DNA of 64,000 nucleotides. Source: Arenimonas donghaensis DSM 18148 = HO3-R19. GTDB lineage: Bacteria > Pseudomonadota > Gammaproteobacteria > Xanthomonadales > Xanthomonadaceae. This document shows, one piece after another, positions 31,559-40,607 of this stretch. The position numbers and the translations under genes were made by a program. The notes under the pieces were generated by a model. The model worked only from the letters and a program-made list of their open reading frames with translations. It did no database searches and was not told the DNA's origin. The DNA lies in contig NZ_AVCJ01000001.1 in the NCBI RefSeq assembly GCF_000743535.1, positions 62,001 to 126,000 of the forward strand, written 5' to 3'. Within the stretch, counting starts at the first letter, position 1. Every line of letters starts with the position of its first letter.

Positions 31559-31879
31559 ATGAACACCCCGAACACCTCCCGCCGCGGCTTCCTGGTCAAG
31601 GCCGCCCTGTTTGCCGTCGCCGCCCCCTTCGTGGCCCCGGCCCTGGTCGGCCAGGCCTACGCCCAGGAGCTCAAGCCGCTGCCGCTGGACAACCCGCAGG
31701 CCAAGGCCCTGGCCTACGCGCTGGATGCCTCGGCCGTGAAACACCCGAGCTACAAGCCGGGCAGCAACTGCGCCAACTGCCAGTTCTTCACCGCCGCCAG
31801 CGGCGCCTGCACGCTGTTCCCGGGCTTCTCGGTGCCCGCGGCCGCCTGGTGCAGCGCCTGGGCCAAGAAGGCCGCCTGA
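31559..31879 (+). CDS. High-potential iron-sulfur protein (HiPIP), Tat-exported
   Basis: This 106-residue periplasmic electron carrier has a Tat signal peptide ([16 protein letters not shown]) ending near AYAQE. The mature protein carries the four [4Fe-4S] ligands Cys71, Cys74, Cys84 and Cys98 in [15 protein letters not shown] and WCSAWA, the HiPIP spacing. Tat export fits a cofactor inserted before transport. AAGGAG sits 5-6 bases before ATG 31559. The FNR-type box upstream suggests induction when oxygen is low. HiPIPs can donate electrons to terminal oxidases or reductases; the partner is not visible here. Confidence 0.95.
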   Translation: MNTPNTSRRGFLVKAALFAVAAPFVAPALVGQAYAQELKPLPLDNPQAKALAYALDASAVKHPSYKPGSNCANCQFFTAASGACTLFPGFSVPAAAWCSAWAKKAA

Positions 31880-31931
31880 GCCACGCCTCTCCCGGCCGTC
31901 TCGGCCGGTGAGACGCCCCGGAGGCTAGAAT

Positions 31932-31964
31932 CCCCGGCATCACCAGATGCCGGGGTTTTCTTTT
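31932..31964 (+). terminator. Terminator after HiPIP, containing the rmuC start region
   Basis: CCCCGGCAT (31932-31940) pairs with ATGCCGGGG (31947-31955) and is followed by TTTTCTTTT. It ends the HiPIP message. The rmuC TTG start lies inside the T tract and its only Shine-Dalgarno-like GGGG is the right arm of the stem. Just upstream (about 31892-31916) are two mutually exclusive small hairpins. Confidence 0.8.
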
Positions 31965-33303
31965 GTCCGCAACACAGCTCGTATTCCTTCTGATCGGCGT
32001 CCTGGCCGGTGCCGCGCTGGCTTTCGTCGTGGTTTCGGCCGGGGCCCGGCGCCAGCGCGAGGCCCAGCAGGCCGAACAGCGCGAGGACCGCGCCCGGCTC
32101 GAGGCCGAACTGCGCGACCAGCGCGCGGCCCGGGACGCCAGTGAAACCCGCGCCGCTGCCGCCGAAGCCCGCGCCGCCGCGCTCGAGGCCCGCCTGGCGG
32201 CCGAGCAGGCCGCCGCCGACCAGCGCTACCGCGACCTAGAAAGCGCCCGCGAACGCCTGAAGTCCGAGTTCCAGGCCCTGGCCGCGGAAATCCTCGAGGA
32301 CAAGTCAAAACGTTTCGGCGAACAGAACGCCAGCCAGCTGGGCCAGTTGCTCAACCCGCTGCGCGAGCAGCTGGTGGATTTCCGCAAGGTCGTTTCCGAC
32401 ACCTACGAAAAGGAAGGCCGCGAGCGGGTCACCCTGCAGGCCGAACTCAAGCAGCTGCTTGAACTCAACCGCCAGCTCAGCGACGAGGCCGGCAGCCTTA
32501 CCCGCGCCCTGACGGCCGACAACCGCACCCAGGGCTACTGGGGCGAGCTCAAGCTCGAACGCCTGCTCGAAAGCGCCGGGCTCGAGAAGGGCCAGCAGTA
32601 CCTCACCCAGGAAAGCTTCAAGGACGAAGCCGGCGACCGATACCGGCCCGATGCCGTGCTGCTGCTGCCCGAGGAGCGCCACATCGTGGTCGATGCCAAG
32701 GTGGCGCTGCTCGACTACCAGCGCGCCTGCGCCACCGACATCGACGACGGCGAGCGCGAACGCTTCCTGGGCCAGCACACGGCGGCGCTGAAGAGCCACG
32801 TGCGCGAGCTGGGCGACAAGGACTACAGCCGCCTCAAGGGCCTCACCAGCCCCGACCTGGTGCTGATGTTCGTACCGGTGGAAGCGGCCTTCCTCGAAGC
32901 CCTGCGCCGCGACCCGGGCCTCTACGACTTCGCCTTCGGCAAGAAGATCATCCTGGTCGGGCCCAGCAACCTGCTGGCCTCGCTTCGGCTGGTGGCGCAG
33001 ATCTGGCGCACCGAGGCCCAGACCACCAATGCCCGGGCCATCGCCGACCGCGGCGCGGCCCTGTACGACAAGTTCGTCGGCTTCACCGAGGACCTGGGCA
33101 AGGTCGGCGAGCACCTCGAGCGGGCCCAGAAGGCCCAGCACGACGCCGTACGCAAGCTGGCCCAGGGGCCCGGCAACCTGGTGCGCCAGGCCGAGATGCT
33201 GCGCGACCTGGGCGTGGCGCCCACCAAGAAGCTGCCGGCGGCGCTGAAGGACGCGTCGCTGCCGGACGAGGGTGGGGGCCCGGAGGACGTGGAAGCCCCA
33301 TAA
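31963..33303 (+). CDS. rmuC: RmuC-family DNA recombination protein
   Basis: RmuC limits inversion at short inverted repeats and is thought to act as or with a nuclease. The 446-residue protein has an N-terminal membrane helix (LVFLLIGVLAGAALAFVVV), a long Ala/Glu/Arg coiled coil (about 25-110), then the RmuC domain with GYWGELKLERLLESAGL, YRPDAVLLLP and the restriction-endonuclease-like VVDAKVALLDYQ. TTG 31963 is the only start that keeps the membrane helix. A protein acting on inverted repeats is of interest in a genome with many REP palindromes, but no link is shown. Confidence 0.92.
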   Translation: MSATQLVFLLIGVLAGAALAFVVVSAGARRQREAQQAEQREDRARLEAELRDQRAARDASETRAAAAEARAAALEARLAAEQAAADQRYRDLESARERLKSEFQALAAEILEDKSKRFGEQNASQLGQLLNPLREQLVDFRKVVSDTYEKEGRERVTLQAELKQLLELNRQLSDEAGSLTRALTADNRTQGYWGELKLERLLESAGLEKGQQYLTQESFKDEAGDRYRPDAVLLLPEERHIVVDAKVALLDYQRACATDIDDGERERFLGQHTAALKSHVRELGDKDYSRLKGLTSPDLVLMFVPVEAAFLEALRRDPGLYDFAFGKKIILVGPSNLLASLRLVAQIWRTEAQTTNARAIADRGAALYDKFVGFTEDLGKVGEHLERAQKAQHDAVRKLAQGPGNLVRQAEMLRDLGVAPTKKLPAALKDASLPDEGGGPEDVEAP

Positions 33304-33307
33304 CCCC

Positions 33308-33362
33308 CTGTGGGAGGGACTTTAGTCCCGAAGGCTTTTCGGGACTGAACTCCCTCCCACAA
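33308..33362. repeat. REP pair, variant A, diverged arms
   Basis: Two inverted variant A units (TGTGGGAGGGACTTTAGTCC on the left) lie around GGCT. The left loop is TTTA instead of TTCA and the right arm carries one stem change, so this copy is older than 18521-18578. It lies between rmuC and the symporter gene. Confidence 0.85.
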
Positions 33363-33451
33363 CGCCACCTGGGCGGCCCTTCACGCCAGCCTGTGGGCAG
33401 CGGGGCACCGCTCGGGTTAGGCTGCGCGCTGGCTTGGGAGGAGCTGCAACA

Positions 33452-34987
33452 ATGCTGAAACGCCTTTTGATGGTCGCCATGATGTGGCTGGCCGTGGGAT
33501 CCGTGGCCGTCGCACAGGAGGCCGTCGAGGGGACGGTCGCCGAACCGACCACCGCCGAGCGCATCGACGCGACGGTGCGGCCGATCGCCGACGCCGTGTC
33601 GCGGGCCATCTTTTTCGAAGTGCCGGTCGGAGGCGTGGGTTTTCCGCTGATCGTAGGCTGGCTGATCCTGGCCGGTTTCATCTTCACGATCTATTTCGGC
33701 TTCATCAACGTGCGTGGTTTCAAGCACGGTTTCGACCTCATCAGCGGCAAGTACAGCGATCCAAAGGCAAAGGAAGCCGGTGAAGTCAGCCACTTCCGCG
33801 CGCTCACCTCGGCGGTGTCCGGCACGGTGGGCCTGGGCAACATCGCCGGCGTGGCGGTGGCGATCACCATCGGCGGCCCCGGTGCCACCTTCTGGATGAT
33901 CCTGGCCGGCCTGCTGGGCATGAGCTCGAAGTTCGTCGAGTGCACCCTGGGCGTGATGTACCGCCTGGAAAAACCCGACGGCACGATCTCGGGCGGCCCG
34001 ATGTACTACCTCAGCCGCGGCATTTCCGAGAACTATCCGGGCCTGCGCCTGTTCGGCAGCGCGTTGGCGATCATCTTCGCCCTGTGCGCCATGATGGGCG
34101 CGATCGGCGCCGGCGCCATGTTCCAGGCCAACCAGGCCTATGCGCAGATCGAGAACGTCACCGGCGGCATGACCAACGGCAGCCTCTGGTTCGGCCTGGC
34201 GTACGCCATCCTCGGCGGCATCGTCGTGATCGGCGGCATCACCCGCATCGGTTCGGTCACCGCCCGCCTGGTGCCGACCATGGCGGCGCTGTACGTGGTC
34301 GGCGCGCTGTTCGTTATCTTCACCAACTTCAGCCAGGTGCCGGCGGCGTTCGGGGCGATCATCGACGGTGCCTTCACCGCCGAGGGCGTCACCGGCGGCG
34401 TGATCGGCGCGCTGATCCAGGGCTTCCGCCGCGCCGCGTTCTCGAACGAGGCCGGCCTGGGCTCGGCGGCCATCGCGCACTCGGCGGTCAAGACCAAGGA
34501 GCCGCTGACCGAGGGCTTCGTCGCGCTGTGGGAACCGTTCATCGATACGGTCGTCATCTGCACCATGACCGCGCTGGTGATCATCATCACCAACCAGCAC
34601 ATCGTCGGCGGCGCCGACGGCGTGCAGCTGACCTCGAACGCGTTCGCGACGATCGGCGACTGGACGCCCTATGCGCTGGCGGTGATCGTGCTGCTGTTCG
34701 CGTTCTCCACGACCATCACCTGGGCCTACTACGGGGCCAAGGCCTGCAGCTTCCTGTTCAAGGAATCCAAGGTCGCCCTGTACGGCTTCAAGTTCTTCTA
34801 CCTGGCCATGGCCGTGGTCGGCTGCACCATGCCGCTGGGCAGCATCGTCGACATCGCCGACGCCCTGCTGTTCATCATGGCGATCCCGAACCTGATCGGC
34901 GTCTACCTGCTGATGCCGGTCGTCAAGAAGCACCTGGACGCCTACTGGGCCCGCCTCAAGTCCGGCGAAATCAAGAAGTTCGCCTGA
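33452..34987 (+). CDS. Sodium:alanine/glycine symporter (AGCS family)
   Basis: This 511-residue inner-membrane transporter has about eleven helices and the AGCS landmarks GTVGLGNIAGVAVAITIGGP, FWMILAGLLGMSSKFVE and FSNEAGLGSAAIAHSAVKT. It should import alanine, glycine or a related amino acid with sodium. Residues 1-21 look like a cleavable signal peptide (ending AVAQ), an extension seen in many gammaproteobacterial members. GGAGGAG precedes ATG 33452 by 8-9 bases. It is apparently monocistronic, ending in the REP-terminator composite at 35001-35058. Confidence 0.9.
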   Translation: MLKRLLMVAMMWLAVGSVAVAQEAVEGTVAEPTTAERIDATVRPIADAVSRAIFFEVPVGGVGFPLIVGWLILAGFIFTIYFGFINVRGFKHGFDLISGKYSDPKAKEAGEVSHFRALTSAVSGTVGLGNIAGVAVAITIGGPGATFWMILAGLLGMSSKFVECTLGVMYRLEKPDGTISGGPMYYLSRGISENYPGLRLFGSALAIIFALCAMMGAIGAGAMFQANQAYAQIENVTGGMTNGSLWFGLAYAILGGIVVIGGITRIGSVTARLVPTMAALYVVGALFVIFTNFSQVPAAFGAIIDGAFTAEGVTGGVIGALIQGFRRAAFSNEAGLGSAAIAHSAVKTKEPLTEGFVALWEPFIDTVVICTMTALVIIITNQHIVGGADGVQLTSNAFATIGDWTPYALAVIVLLFAFSTTITWAYYGAKACSFLFKESKVALYGFKFFYLAMAVVGCTMPLGSIVDIADALLFIMAIPNLIGVYLLMPVVKKHLDAYWARLKSGEIKKFA

Positions 34988-35000
34988 CCCCCGGCACCCT

Positions 35001-35058
35001 CTGTGGGAGGGACTTCAGTCCCGAAAGAACGGCCCGCGAAAGCGGGCCGTTCGTTTTT
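35001..35058 (+). repeat. REP half-site fused to a terminator (left copy)
   Basis: A single variant A unit (35001-35025) runs straight into a terminator: GAACGGCCCGC (35027-35037), GAAA, GCGGGCCGTTC (35042-35052), GTTTTT. It ends the symporter message. An inverted relative of the whole composite lies at 35454-35506, so the two bracket the small gene between them. Confidence 0.85.
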
Positions 35059-35106
35059 CCATGGAGGGGGAAGCCGGGGCGTCCGCGGACGCGGTAGTCT
35101 GTGCGC

Positions 35107-35421
35107 ATGACTCCCAGGCAAGTGGTTCGCTCCAGGTGCGAAAAGGCGCTTTGGCTTTTGCTCATCGTGCTTGCATTGTTCATCGCGCTGGCGCTCATCA
35201 AGCCAGCTCCGCCTGCCGGCTGGATCGGAGGTGTCCTTTTCCTCGTCTTCGCCGGTGCGGCGACCTACGCGAACTGGGTCATTGACTGCCCGAAATGCCA
35301 GGTTCCGTTTGGTCAAATGGTCTGGCAGGTGTCGTTTCCAAGCATCGGCCTGATGCCGATCAAGGTTTGCCCCCATTGCGCCCTGGACCTGGACAGCGAA
35401 TGGCCCTTGCGTCGGGACTGA
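35107..35421 (+). CDS. Small membrane protein with a CPxC zinc-ribbon-like pair
   Basis: This 104-residue protein is not recognised. It has two membrane segments (about 14-32 and 38-57), then a cytoplasmic or periplasmic tail with DCPKCQVPFG and KVCPHCALDL, two CxxC knuckles about 24 residues apart that should bind zinc or iron. ATG 35107 was chosen; GTG 35101 is an alternative. It stands alone and is bracketed by inverted REP-terminator composites, so it may be an independently acquired unit. No function is proposed. Confidence 0.65.
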   Translation: MTPRQVVRSRCEKALWLLLIVLALFIALALIKPAPPAGWIGGVLFLVFAGAATYANWVIDCPKCQVPFGQMVWQVSFPSIGLMPIKVCPHCALDLDSEWPLRRD

Positions 35422-35453
35422 CGGGTCGTTCGAACTGAATCGGGGTCCGCAAC

Positions 35454-35506
35454 AAAAGCGGCCCGCTTTCGCGGGCCGCTTTTCGGGACTGAAGTCCCTC
35501 CCACAG
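35454..35506 (-). repeat. REP half-site fused to a terminator (right, inverted copy)
   Basis: AAAAGCGGCCCGC (35454-35466) and GCGGGCCGCTTTT (35471-35483) form a 13-bp stem with a TTTC loop, joined to one variant A REP unit at 35483-35506. On the minus strand it is the mirror of 35001-35058. It can terminate from either side. Confidence 0.85.
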
Positions 35507-35522
35507 AGGGGAGGGTGGGCGG

Positions 35523-36878
35523 TCAGCCCAGTATCTTGGCGGCCAGGACGATGAGCACCAGCACCGGGGCGATGATGCAGATCAGGAAGCGCCAGACCTG
35601 GTAGCCGCGGTCGCCGAGGTGGGACAGCTGGTCACGGGAGATCTTGCGGCTGAGCGTGTAGCCGGCGAACAGCGCGATCAGCAGGCCGCCGACCGGCAGC
35701 ATGATGTCCGAGGCGACGAACTCGATGGCGCCCTGCAGGTCGCGGCCGAACACGCGCACGTTCTGCCAGACGTTGAAGCCCAGGGCCGTCACCAGGCCGA
35801 TGGCCCAGATCACCAGCGCCGCAATGACTGCCGACTTCTTGCGCGACAGGCTGCCTTTTTCGACCAGGAAGGCGGTCGGTGGCTCGAGCAGCGAGATCGA
35901 CGAGGTCCAGGCGGCCACGAACAGCAGGCCGAAGAACGCCACCGCGTACGGGATGCCGAAGGGCATGTCGTTGAAGGCCAGCGGCAACGAGGTGAAGATC
36001 AGGCCCGGGCCACCGCCCGCCGGATCCAGGCCAAAGGCGAACAGCACCGGGAAGATCGCCAGGCCGGCCAGCAGGGCGATGGTGGTGTCCATGCCGGCCA
36101 CCGTGACCGCCACCCGCGGGATCGAGATGTCCCGGGGCAGGTAGGCGCCGTAGGTCATGATTCCGCACATGCCGAGGCTGAGCGAAAAGAAAGCCTGGCC
36201 CAGCGCGGCGAGCAGGGTGTCGCCGGTGACTTCGCTGAAGTCGGGCTTGAACAGGAACTCGAAGGCCTGGCCGATCTTGCCGGTGCTGACGCCGTAAGCC
36301 AGCAGGCCCAGCAGGATCAGGAACAGCAGCGGCATCAGGAACTTCACCGCACGCTCGAGGCCCTTTTCCACGCCCATCGCCACCACGCCCACGGTCACCA
36401 GCATGAAGACGCTGTGCCAGAACACCAGGGTGGTCGGGTTGGCCAGCAGGGTGGTGAAAGTGGCGCCCGGGTCGGTGATCGGCGCGCCACCGAAGATCTG
36501 CGCGACGTACAGCCAGGCGTAGTGCAGGGTCCAGCCGCCGACCACGCTGTAGAAGCTGAGGATGGCGACCGCGGCGAGCATGCCGATCCAGCCGATCACG
36601 GTCCAGCCGCCGCTGTGGCCGCCTTCGCGGGTGAGCTTGCGCAGCGTGTTCACCGGGCTCATCCGGCCCTGGCGACCCATCAGGATCTCGGCCGCCATGA
36701 TCGGCAGGCCGACCAGCAGGATGCAGCCCAGGTAGATCAGCACGAAGGCGCCGCCCCCGTTGTCCGAGGCCAGGTAAGGGAAGCGCCAGATGTTGCCCAG
36801 GCCCACCGCCGAACCGCTGGCGGCCAGGATGAAGGCCAGACGCGAGGACCACATGCCGTGGATCGAGTTGTTATCCAT
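35523..36878 (-). CDS. Sodium-dependent transporter, NSS/SNF family
   Basis: This 451-residue membrane protein has about twelve helices and the neurotransmitter:sodium symporter start SGSAVGLGNIWRFPYLASDN, followed by NGGGAFVLIYL, the sodium and substrate site of helix 1 in LeuT-like carriers. It should import an amino acid; which one is unknown. ATG 36878 (MDNNSIHGMWSSRL) is preceded by AAGAAGA. It follows the NhaC-type gene by 19 bp on the same strand, so the two probably share a transcript. Confidence 0.9.
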   Translation of the reverse strand: MDNNSIHGMWSSRLAFILAASGSAVGLGNIWRFPYLASDNGGGAFVLIYLGCILLVGLPIMAAEILMGRQGRMSPVNTLRKLTREGGHSGGWTVIGWIGMLAAVAILSFYSVVGGWTLHYAWLYVAQIFGGAPITDPGATFTTLLANPTTLVFWHSVFMLVTVGVVAMGVEKGLERAVKFLMPLLFLILLGLLAYGVSTGKIGQAFEFLFKPDFSEVTGDTLLAALGQAFFSLSLGMCGIMTYGAYLPRDISIPRVAVTVAGMDTTIALLAGLAIFPVLFAFGLDPAGGGPGLIFTSLPLAFNDMPFGIPYAVAFFGLLFVAAWTSSISLLEPPTAFLVEKGSLSRKKSAVIAALVIWAIGLVTALGFNVWQNVRVFGRDLQGAIEFVASDIMLPVGGLLIALFAGYTLSRKISRDQLSHLGDRGYQVWRFLICIIAPVLVLIVLAAKILG

Positions 36879-36897
36879 CGTCAATCTTCTTCTTCGG

Positions 36898-38394
36898 TTA
36901 GTCGTGGGAGGGGCCGGCGCGGTGCTGGATGGCCACCTGGGGTTTGGTCTTGAGGATCTTGAAGCCAACGTAGGCCAGGATGCCGGCGATCACCGGATTG
37001 ACCAGGTTGAACAGCGCGTAAGGCAGGTAGTCGAGCGTGGCCACGCCCAGCGTCGCGGCCATGTAGGCGCCGCAGGTGTTCCACGGAATCAGCGGCGAGG
37101 TGATGGTGCCGGCGTCCTCAAGGGCGCGCGAAAGGTTTTCCGGCGCCAGGCCGCGCTTTTCGTATTCGCTCTTGTAGATGCGGCCCGGCAGCACGATGGC
37201 CAGGTACTGGTCGGCGGCCAGCACGTTGGTGCCAAAGGCGGTGATCAGGGTCGCGACGATCAGCGAGCCGGTGGAGCGGGCCATCTTGAGCACGCTGCGG
37301 ATCAGGCGCTCGAGCAGGCCGACCTTGTCCATCACCGCGCCGAAGCTCATCGCGCAGATGATCAGCCAGACGGTGTTGAGCATGCTGGCCATGCCGCCGC
37401 GGTTGAGCAGGTCGTCGACGGCGGCGTTGCCCGATTCACCCTTGTATCCGTCGAACAGCGCCGTCCAGGCGCCCGAAAGCAGGGCCATCGGCCGCGCCAG
37501 GTCGTCGTTGCCGGCCAAGGCGACCACCAGCTCGGGCTGGAACACCACCGCGAAAACGGCGCCGAGCAGGGCGCCGATGAAGATGGTCGGAAACGCCGGG
37601 AAGCGCTTGATCGCCAGCGCAAACACCACGACCAGCGGGATCAGCAGGTGCGGACCGAGGTTGAACTGCTTATCGAGTTCGGCGGAAAGATTGCCGAAGC
37701 CCACGGCGGCATCGCCGGCGACCGCGCCGACGGACAGGAAAGCGAAGCCGACCAGGGCGATGGCCAGGCTGGGCAGGGTGGTCCAGGTCATGTGCCGGAC
37801 ATGGGCGAACAGCTCGCCACCGGCGGCCGCCGGCGCCAGGTTGGTGGTGTCGGACAGCGGCGACATCTTGTCGCCGAAATAGGCGCCGGAGATGATCGCG
37901 CCGGCGGTGATCGCCACGTCCAGGCCCAGGCCCTGGGCGACGCCGATCAAAGCCACGCCCAGCGTGCCGGCCACGGTCCAGGAGCTGCCGATGGTCAGCG
38001 CGACGACAGCGCAGACCAGGCAGACGGCCGGATAGAAGAAGGATGGGTGCAGGATGGCCAGGCCGTACTGGATCATCGTCGGCACGGCGCCGGAGAGGAT
38101 CCAGGTGCCGATCAGGGCACCGACGGCCAGCAGGATCAGGATGGCCGTGGTGGCGATGGAGATGCCGCTGATGAAGGCGTCCTGGATATCGTCCCAGCGC
38201 ATGCCGTTGCGCAAGCCGACCAGGGCGGCGATGCCGGAGGCCAGCAGCAGCGAGATCTGGTTGGCGCCGTAGGACGAGTTGTCGCCGTACAGGTAAACCG
38301 CCAGTGGCAGCAGGATGAACAGCGCCAGCAGCGGCAGCGAGGCCTGCAGCAGGCTCGGTTCGCGGCCCGTGCGGACCGGCGGGTGGTCGGACAT
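36898..38394 (-). CDS. nhaC: NhaC-type Na+/H+ antiporter
   Basis: This 498-residue ion transporter has about twelve helices and the NhaC signature regions GAIISGAYFGDKMSPLSDTT, IGSSWTVAGTLGVALIG and ITSPLIPWNTCGAYMA. Members exchange sodium for protons, and some exchange malate for lactate. It is upstream of the NSS transporter in the same direction, an arrangement in which one expels sodium while the other uses the gradient. The substrate pair is inferred from the family. Confidence 0.85.
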   Translation of the reverse strand: MSDHPPVRTGREPSLLQASLPLLALFILLPLAVYLYGDNSSYGANQISLLLASGIAALVGLRNGMRWDDIQDAFISGISIATTAILILLAVGALIGTWILSGAVPTMIQYGLAILHPSFFYPAVCLVCAVVALTIGSSWTVAGTLGVALIGVAQGLGLDVAITAGAIISGAYFGDKMSPLSDTTNLAPAAAGGELFAHVRHMTWTTLPSLAIALVGFAFLSVGAVAGDAAVGFGNLSAELDKQFNLGPHLLIPLVVVFALAIKRFPAFPTIFIGALLGAVFAVVFQPELVVALAGNDDLARPMALLSGAWTALFDGYKGESGNAAVDDLLNRGGMASMLNTVWLIICAMSFGAVMDKVGLLERLIRSVLKMARSTGSLIVATLITAFGTNVLAADQYLAIVLPGRIYKSEYEKRGLAPENLSRALEDAGTITSPLIPWNTCGAYMAATLGVATLDYLPYALFNLVNPVIAGILAYVGFKILKTKPQVAIQHRAGPSHD

Positions 38395-38490
38395 GAACGC
38401 TCTCTCCCCAGAGGTTATCGCCCGAGTTTACCCGAGCCCGCCGGCCGCCGTGGGTAGACTGATGGCCTGTCCCAACCTTCCCGGAGCACC

Positions 38491-39039
38491 ATGACCCCCG
38501 CCTTCGACCTGGCCGCCGCACTGGCCGACTATCGCCGTCGCCACCCCGGGGAGTCGGCGGTGGTGGACCTGTTCCAGGGCCTGCTGGCCGATCCGGGGCC
38601 GATCTACGAGCGGCGCCGGCTGGGCGGCCATTTCACCGGTTCGGCCTGGCTGGTGGACCGGACCGGCGAGCGGGTGCTGCTGACCCATCACCGCAAGCTC
38701 GGGCGCTGGCTGCAGCTGGGTGGGCATGCCGACGGCGACCCCGACCTGGCGGCCGTGGCGCTGAAGGAGGCGCAGGAGGAATCCGGGCTGGCGGACCTGG
38801 TCGTCGAGCCGGCGGTGTTCGACCTGGACCGGCACGCCATCCCGGCCCGCGGCGAGGTGCCGGAACACTGGCACTACGACGTGCGATTCGTGGTGCGGGC
38901 GACGGGCAGCGAGGACTTCCTGGTTGGCGAAGAGTCGCTGGACCTGGCGTGGAAGCCGGTGCGTGACATGGCTAACGACCCCGGCGCGGATGAGTCGCTG
39001 CGCCGCATGGCGCGGAAGTGGCTTTTCGGGACCTTGTAG
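38491..39039 (+). CDS. Nudix hydrolase
   Basis: This 182-residue protein cleaves a nucleoside diphosphate linked to another moiety; the substrate is unknown. The Nudix box spans LGGHADGDPDLAAVALKEA then QEESGL. The metal-binding EExG core is intact, but the early Glu position is Pro and the usual Arg is Lys, deviations that do occur in GGHADGD-type members. Its TAG stop (39037-39039) lies inside the GTAGGAG start of a REP element, so the REP defines the C-terminus WLFGTL. Confidence 0.88.
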   Translation: MTPAFDLAAALADYRRRHPGESAVVDLFQGLLADPGPIYERRRLGGHFTGSAWLVDRTGERVLLTHHRKLGRWLQLGGHADGDPDLAAVALKEAQEESGLADLVVEPAVFDLDRHAIPARGEVPEHWHYDVRFVVRATGSEDFLVGEESLDLAWKPVRDMANDPGADESLRRMARKWLFGTL

Positions 39040-39113
39040 GAGCGCCTTCAGGCGCGAATCTTTTTGCCTTTGCCTTTGGCAAAGAAGAAATTCGCGCCTG
39101 AAGGCGCTCCTAC
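39036..39113. repeat. REP pair, variant B (GCGCC stem), with spacer hairpin
   Basis: Two inverted GTAGGAGCGCCTTCAGGCGC units flank a spacer containing TTTGCCTTTGGCAAAG, which itself folds. The left unit supplies the Nudix stop codon. It lies between the convergent Nudix and EF-P-like genes. Confidence 0.9.
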
Positions 39114-39124
39114 ATGTCGTTGGC

Positions 39125-39688
39125 TCAGGCGCGGCCGGCGAACTCGCCCGTGGTCGTGTTCACCAGGATGCGCTCGCCGTTGACGATGTACTCGGGCACC
39201 ATGATTTCCAGGCCGGTGCTGAGCCGGGCCGGCTTGGGCCGCTTGGTGGCGGTGCCGCCCTTGAGTTCGGGCGGGGTCTCGACCACTTCGAGCTCGACGC
39301 TCGGCGGCAGCTGCACGGCCACCGGTGCGTCCTCGATCAGCTGCACGTAGCAGTCTTCCAGGCCGTCGGTGATATAGCCGGCGGCGTCGCCCACGACATC
39401 GGCGTCGAGCTGGTAGGGCGTGTAGTCCTCGGCGTCGAGGAAGACGAAGGCCTCGCCGTCCTTGTAGCTGAAGGTGCTGGCGCGACGGGTCAGTTCGACC
39501 TCGCGCAGCTCGTCGTCGGCGCCCTGGCTGAGGTCGTACTTCACCCCGCCGGGCACGCTGTACATGGTGAAACGGAACTTGACGTTGCCGCCGCGGCCCT
39601 GCGGCGAGCTGCGTTCGATGTCGCGGACCTGGTAGACGGTGCCGTTGTACTCAACGACGTTGCCCTTCTTGATGTCGGAAGCTTTCAT
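39125..39688 (-). CDS. efpL: Elongation factor P-like protein (YeiP/EfpL)
   Basis: This 187-residue EF-P paralogue binds between the P and E sites and relieves stalling in subsets of difficult sequences. It has the three beta-barrel domains, starting [20 protein letters not shown], and ends with [17 protein letters not shown], the YeiP hallmark. The tip loop SSPQGRGG carries Arg32 where EF-P has the modified Lys, as in E. coli YeiP, so no EpmA-type lysylation is expected. The start is ATG 39688. The short-chain dehydrogenase gene lies 17 bp upstream on the same strand. Confidence 0.92.
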   Translation of the reverse strand: MKASDIKKGNVVEYNGTVYQVRDIERSSPQGRGGNVKFRFTMYSVPGGVKYDLSQGADDELREVELTRRASTFSYKDGEAFVFLDAEDYTPYQLDADVVGDAAGYITDGLEDCYVQLIEDAPVAVQLPPSVELEVVETPPELKGGTATKRPKPARLSTGLEIMVPEYIVNGERILVNTTTGEFAGRA

Positions 39689-39705
39689 GGATTGGCTCGG
39701 TGGGT

Positions 39706-40476
39706 TTACTTGGGGGCCAGGCGCACGGCGCCGTCGAGGCGGATGGTTTCGCCGTTGAGATAGCGGTTGGACAGGATATAGGCGACCAGGTCGGCGAACT
39801 CTTCCGGCCGGCCCAGGCGCGACGGGAACGGGATGGACGCCGACAGCGACTGCTGCACCGATTCGGGCATGCCGTCGACCATCGGGGTCCAGAAGATGCC
39901 GGGCGCCACGGTGTTGACGCGGATGCCGAAGCGGGCGAGCTCGCGCGCCATCGGCAGGGTCATGCCGACCACGCCGCCCTTGGAGGCGGAATAGGCGGCC
40001 TGGCCGATCTGGCCCTCGTACGCGGCCACCGAGGCGGTGTTGACGATGACGCCGCGCTCGCCTTCGTCGCCGGCGTCGTTGTGCTGCATCAGGTCGGCGG
40101 CGGCCTTGGCGACGTTGAAGCTGCCGACCAGGTTGACCATCACGGTCGTGGCGAAGTTCTTCAGGGGCATCGGCGCCTCCTTGCCCAGCACGCGGCCGGC
40201 ACCGAGGATGCCGGCGCAGTTCACCGCGGCGTTGAGGCCACCGAGGAAGGCCTTGGCTTCGGCGAGGTTGCCGGCGACCTGGGCCTCGTCGGTGACGTCG
40301 GTCTTCCAGTAAGCGGCCTTTTCCACGCCCAGCTCGGCCACCGCGTCCGCGCCCTTGGCGTCGTTGATGTCGAGCAGGGCGACCTTGCCGCCGCCGGCCA
40401 CCAGGTGCCGGGCCACGGCCAGGCCCAGGCCGGAAACGCCGCCGGTGATGACGGCGCGGGTGTCTTGGATCTTCAT
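39706..40476 (-). CDS. Short-chain dehydrogenase, 3-hydroxyacyl-CoA dehydrogenase type 2-like
   Basis: This 256-residue NAD-dependent enzyme has the SDR cofactor loop TGGVSGLG (11-18), NCAGILGAG, a catalytic Ser in [11 protein letters not shown], and YSASK with catalytic Tyr and Lys. The sequence style ([16 protein letters not shown]) resembles HSD17B10, which oxidises 2-methyl-3-hydroxybutyryl-CoA in isoleucine breakdown. That fits the nearby leucine and acyl-CoA genes. A more general 3-hydroxyacyl-CoA role remains possible. Confidence 0.85.
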   Translation of the reverse strand: MKIQDTRAVITGGVSGLGLAVARHLVAGGGKVALLDINDAKGADAVAELGVEKAAYWKTDVTDEAQVAGNLAEAKAFLGGLNAAVNCAGILGAGRVLGKEAPMPLKNFATTVMVNLVGSFNVAKAAADLMQHNDAGDEGERGVIVNTASVAAYEGQIGQAAYSASKGGVVGMTLPMARELARFGIRVNTVAPGIFWTPMVDGMPESVQQSLSASIPFPSRLGRPEEFADLVAYILSNRYLNGETIRLDGAVRLAPK

Positions 40477-40530
40477 CGGTGCCCCCAGGGGAATGCGAAA
40501 GCCGGGATTTTACCCGTTTGCACGCCCCCT

Positions 40531-40607
40531 GTAGGAGCGGCTTCAGCCGCGAATCTCTTGACTTTGCCTTTGGCAAAGAAGGACTTCGCGGCTGAAGCCG
40601 CTCCTAC
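40531..40607. repeat. REP pair, variant C (GCGGC stem), with spacer hairpin
   Basis: Inverted GTAGGAGCGGCTTCAGCCGC units flank a spacer with ACTTTGCCTTTGGCAAAG. The right unit provides the TAG stop of the PAS-GGDEF-EAL gene at 40604-40606 on the minus strand. Confidence 0.9.
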
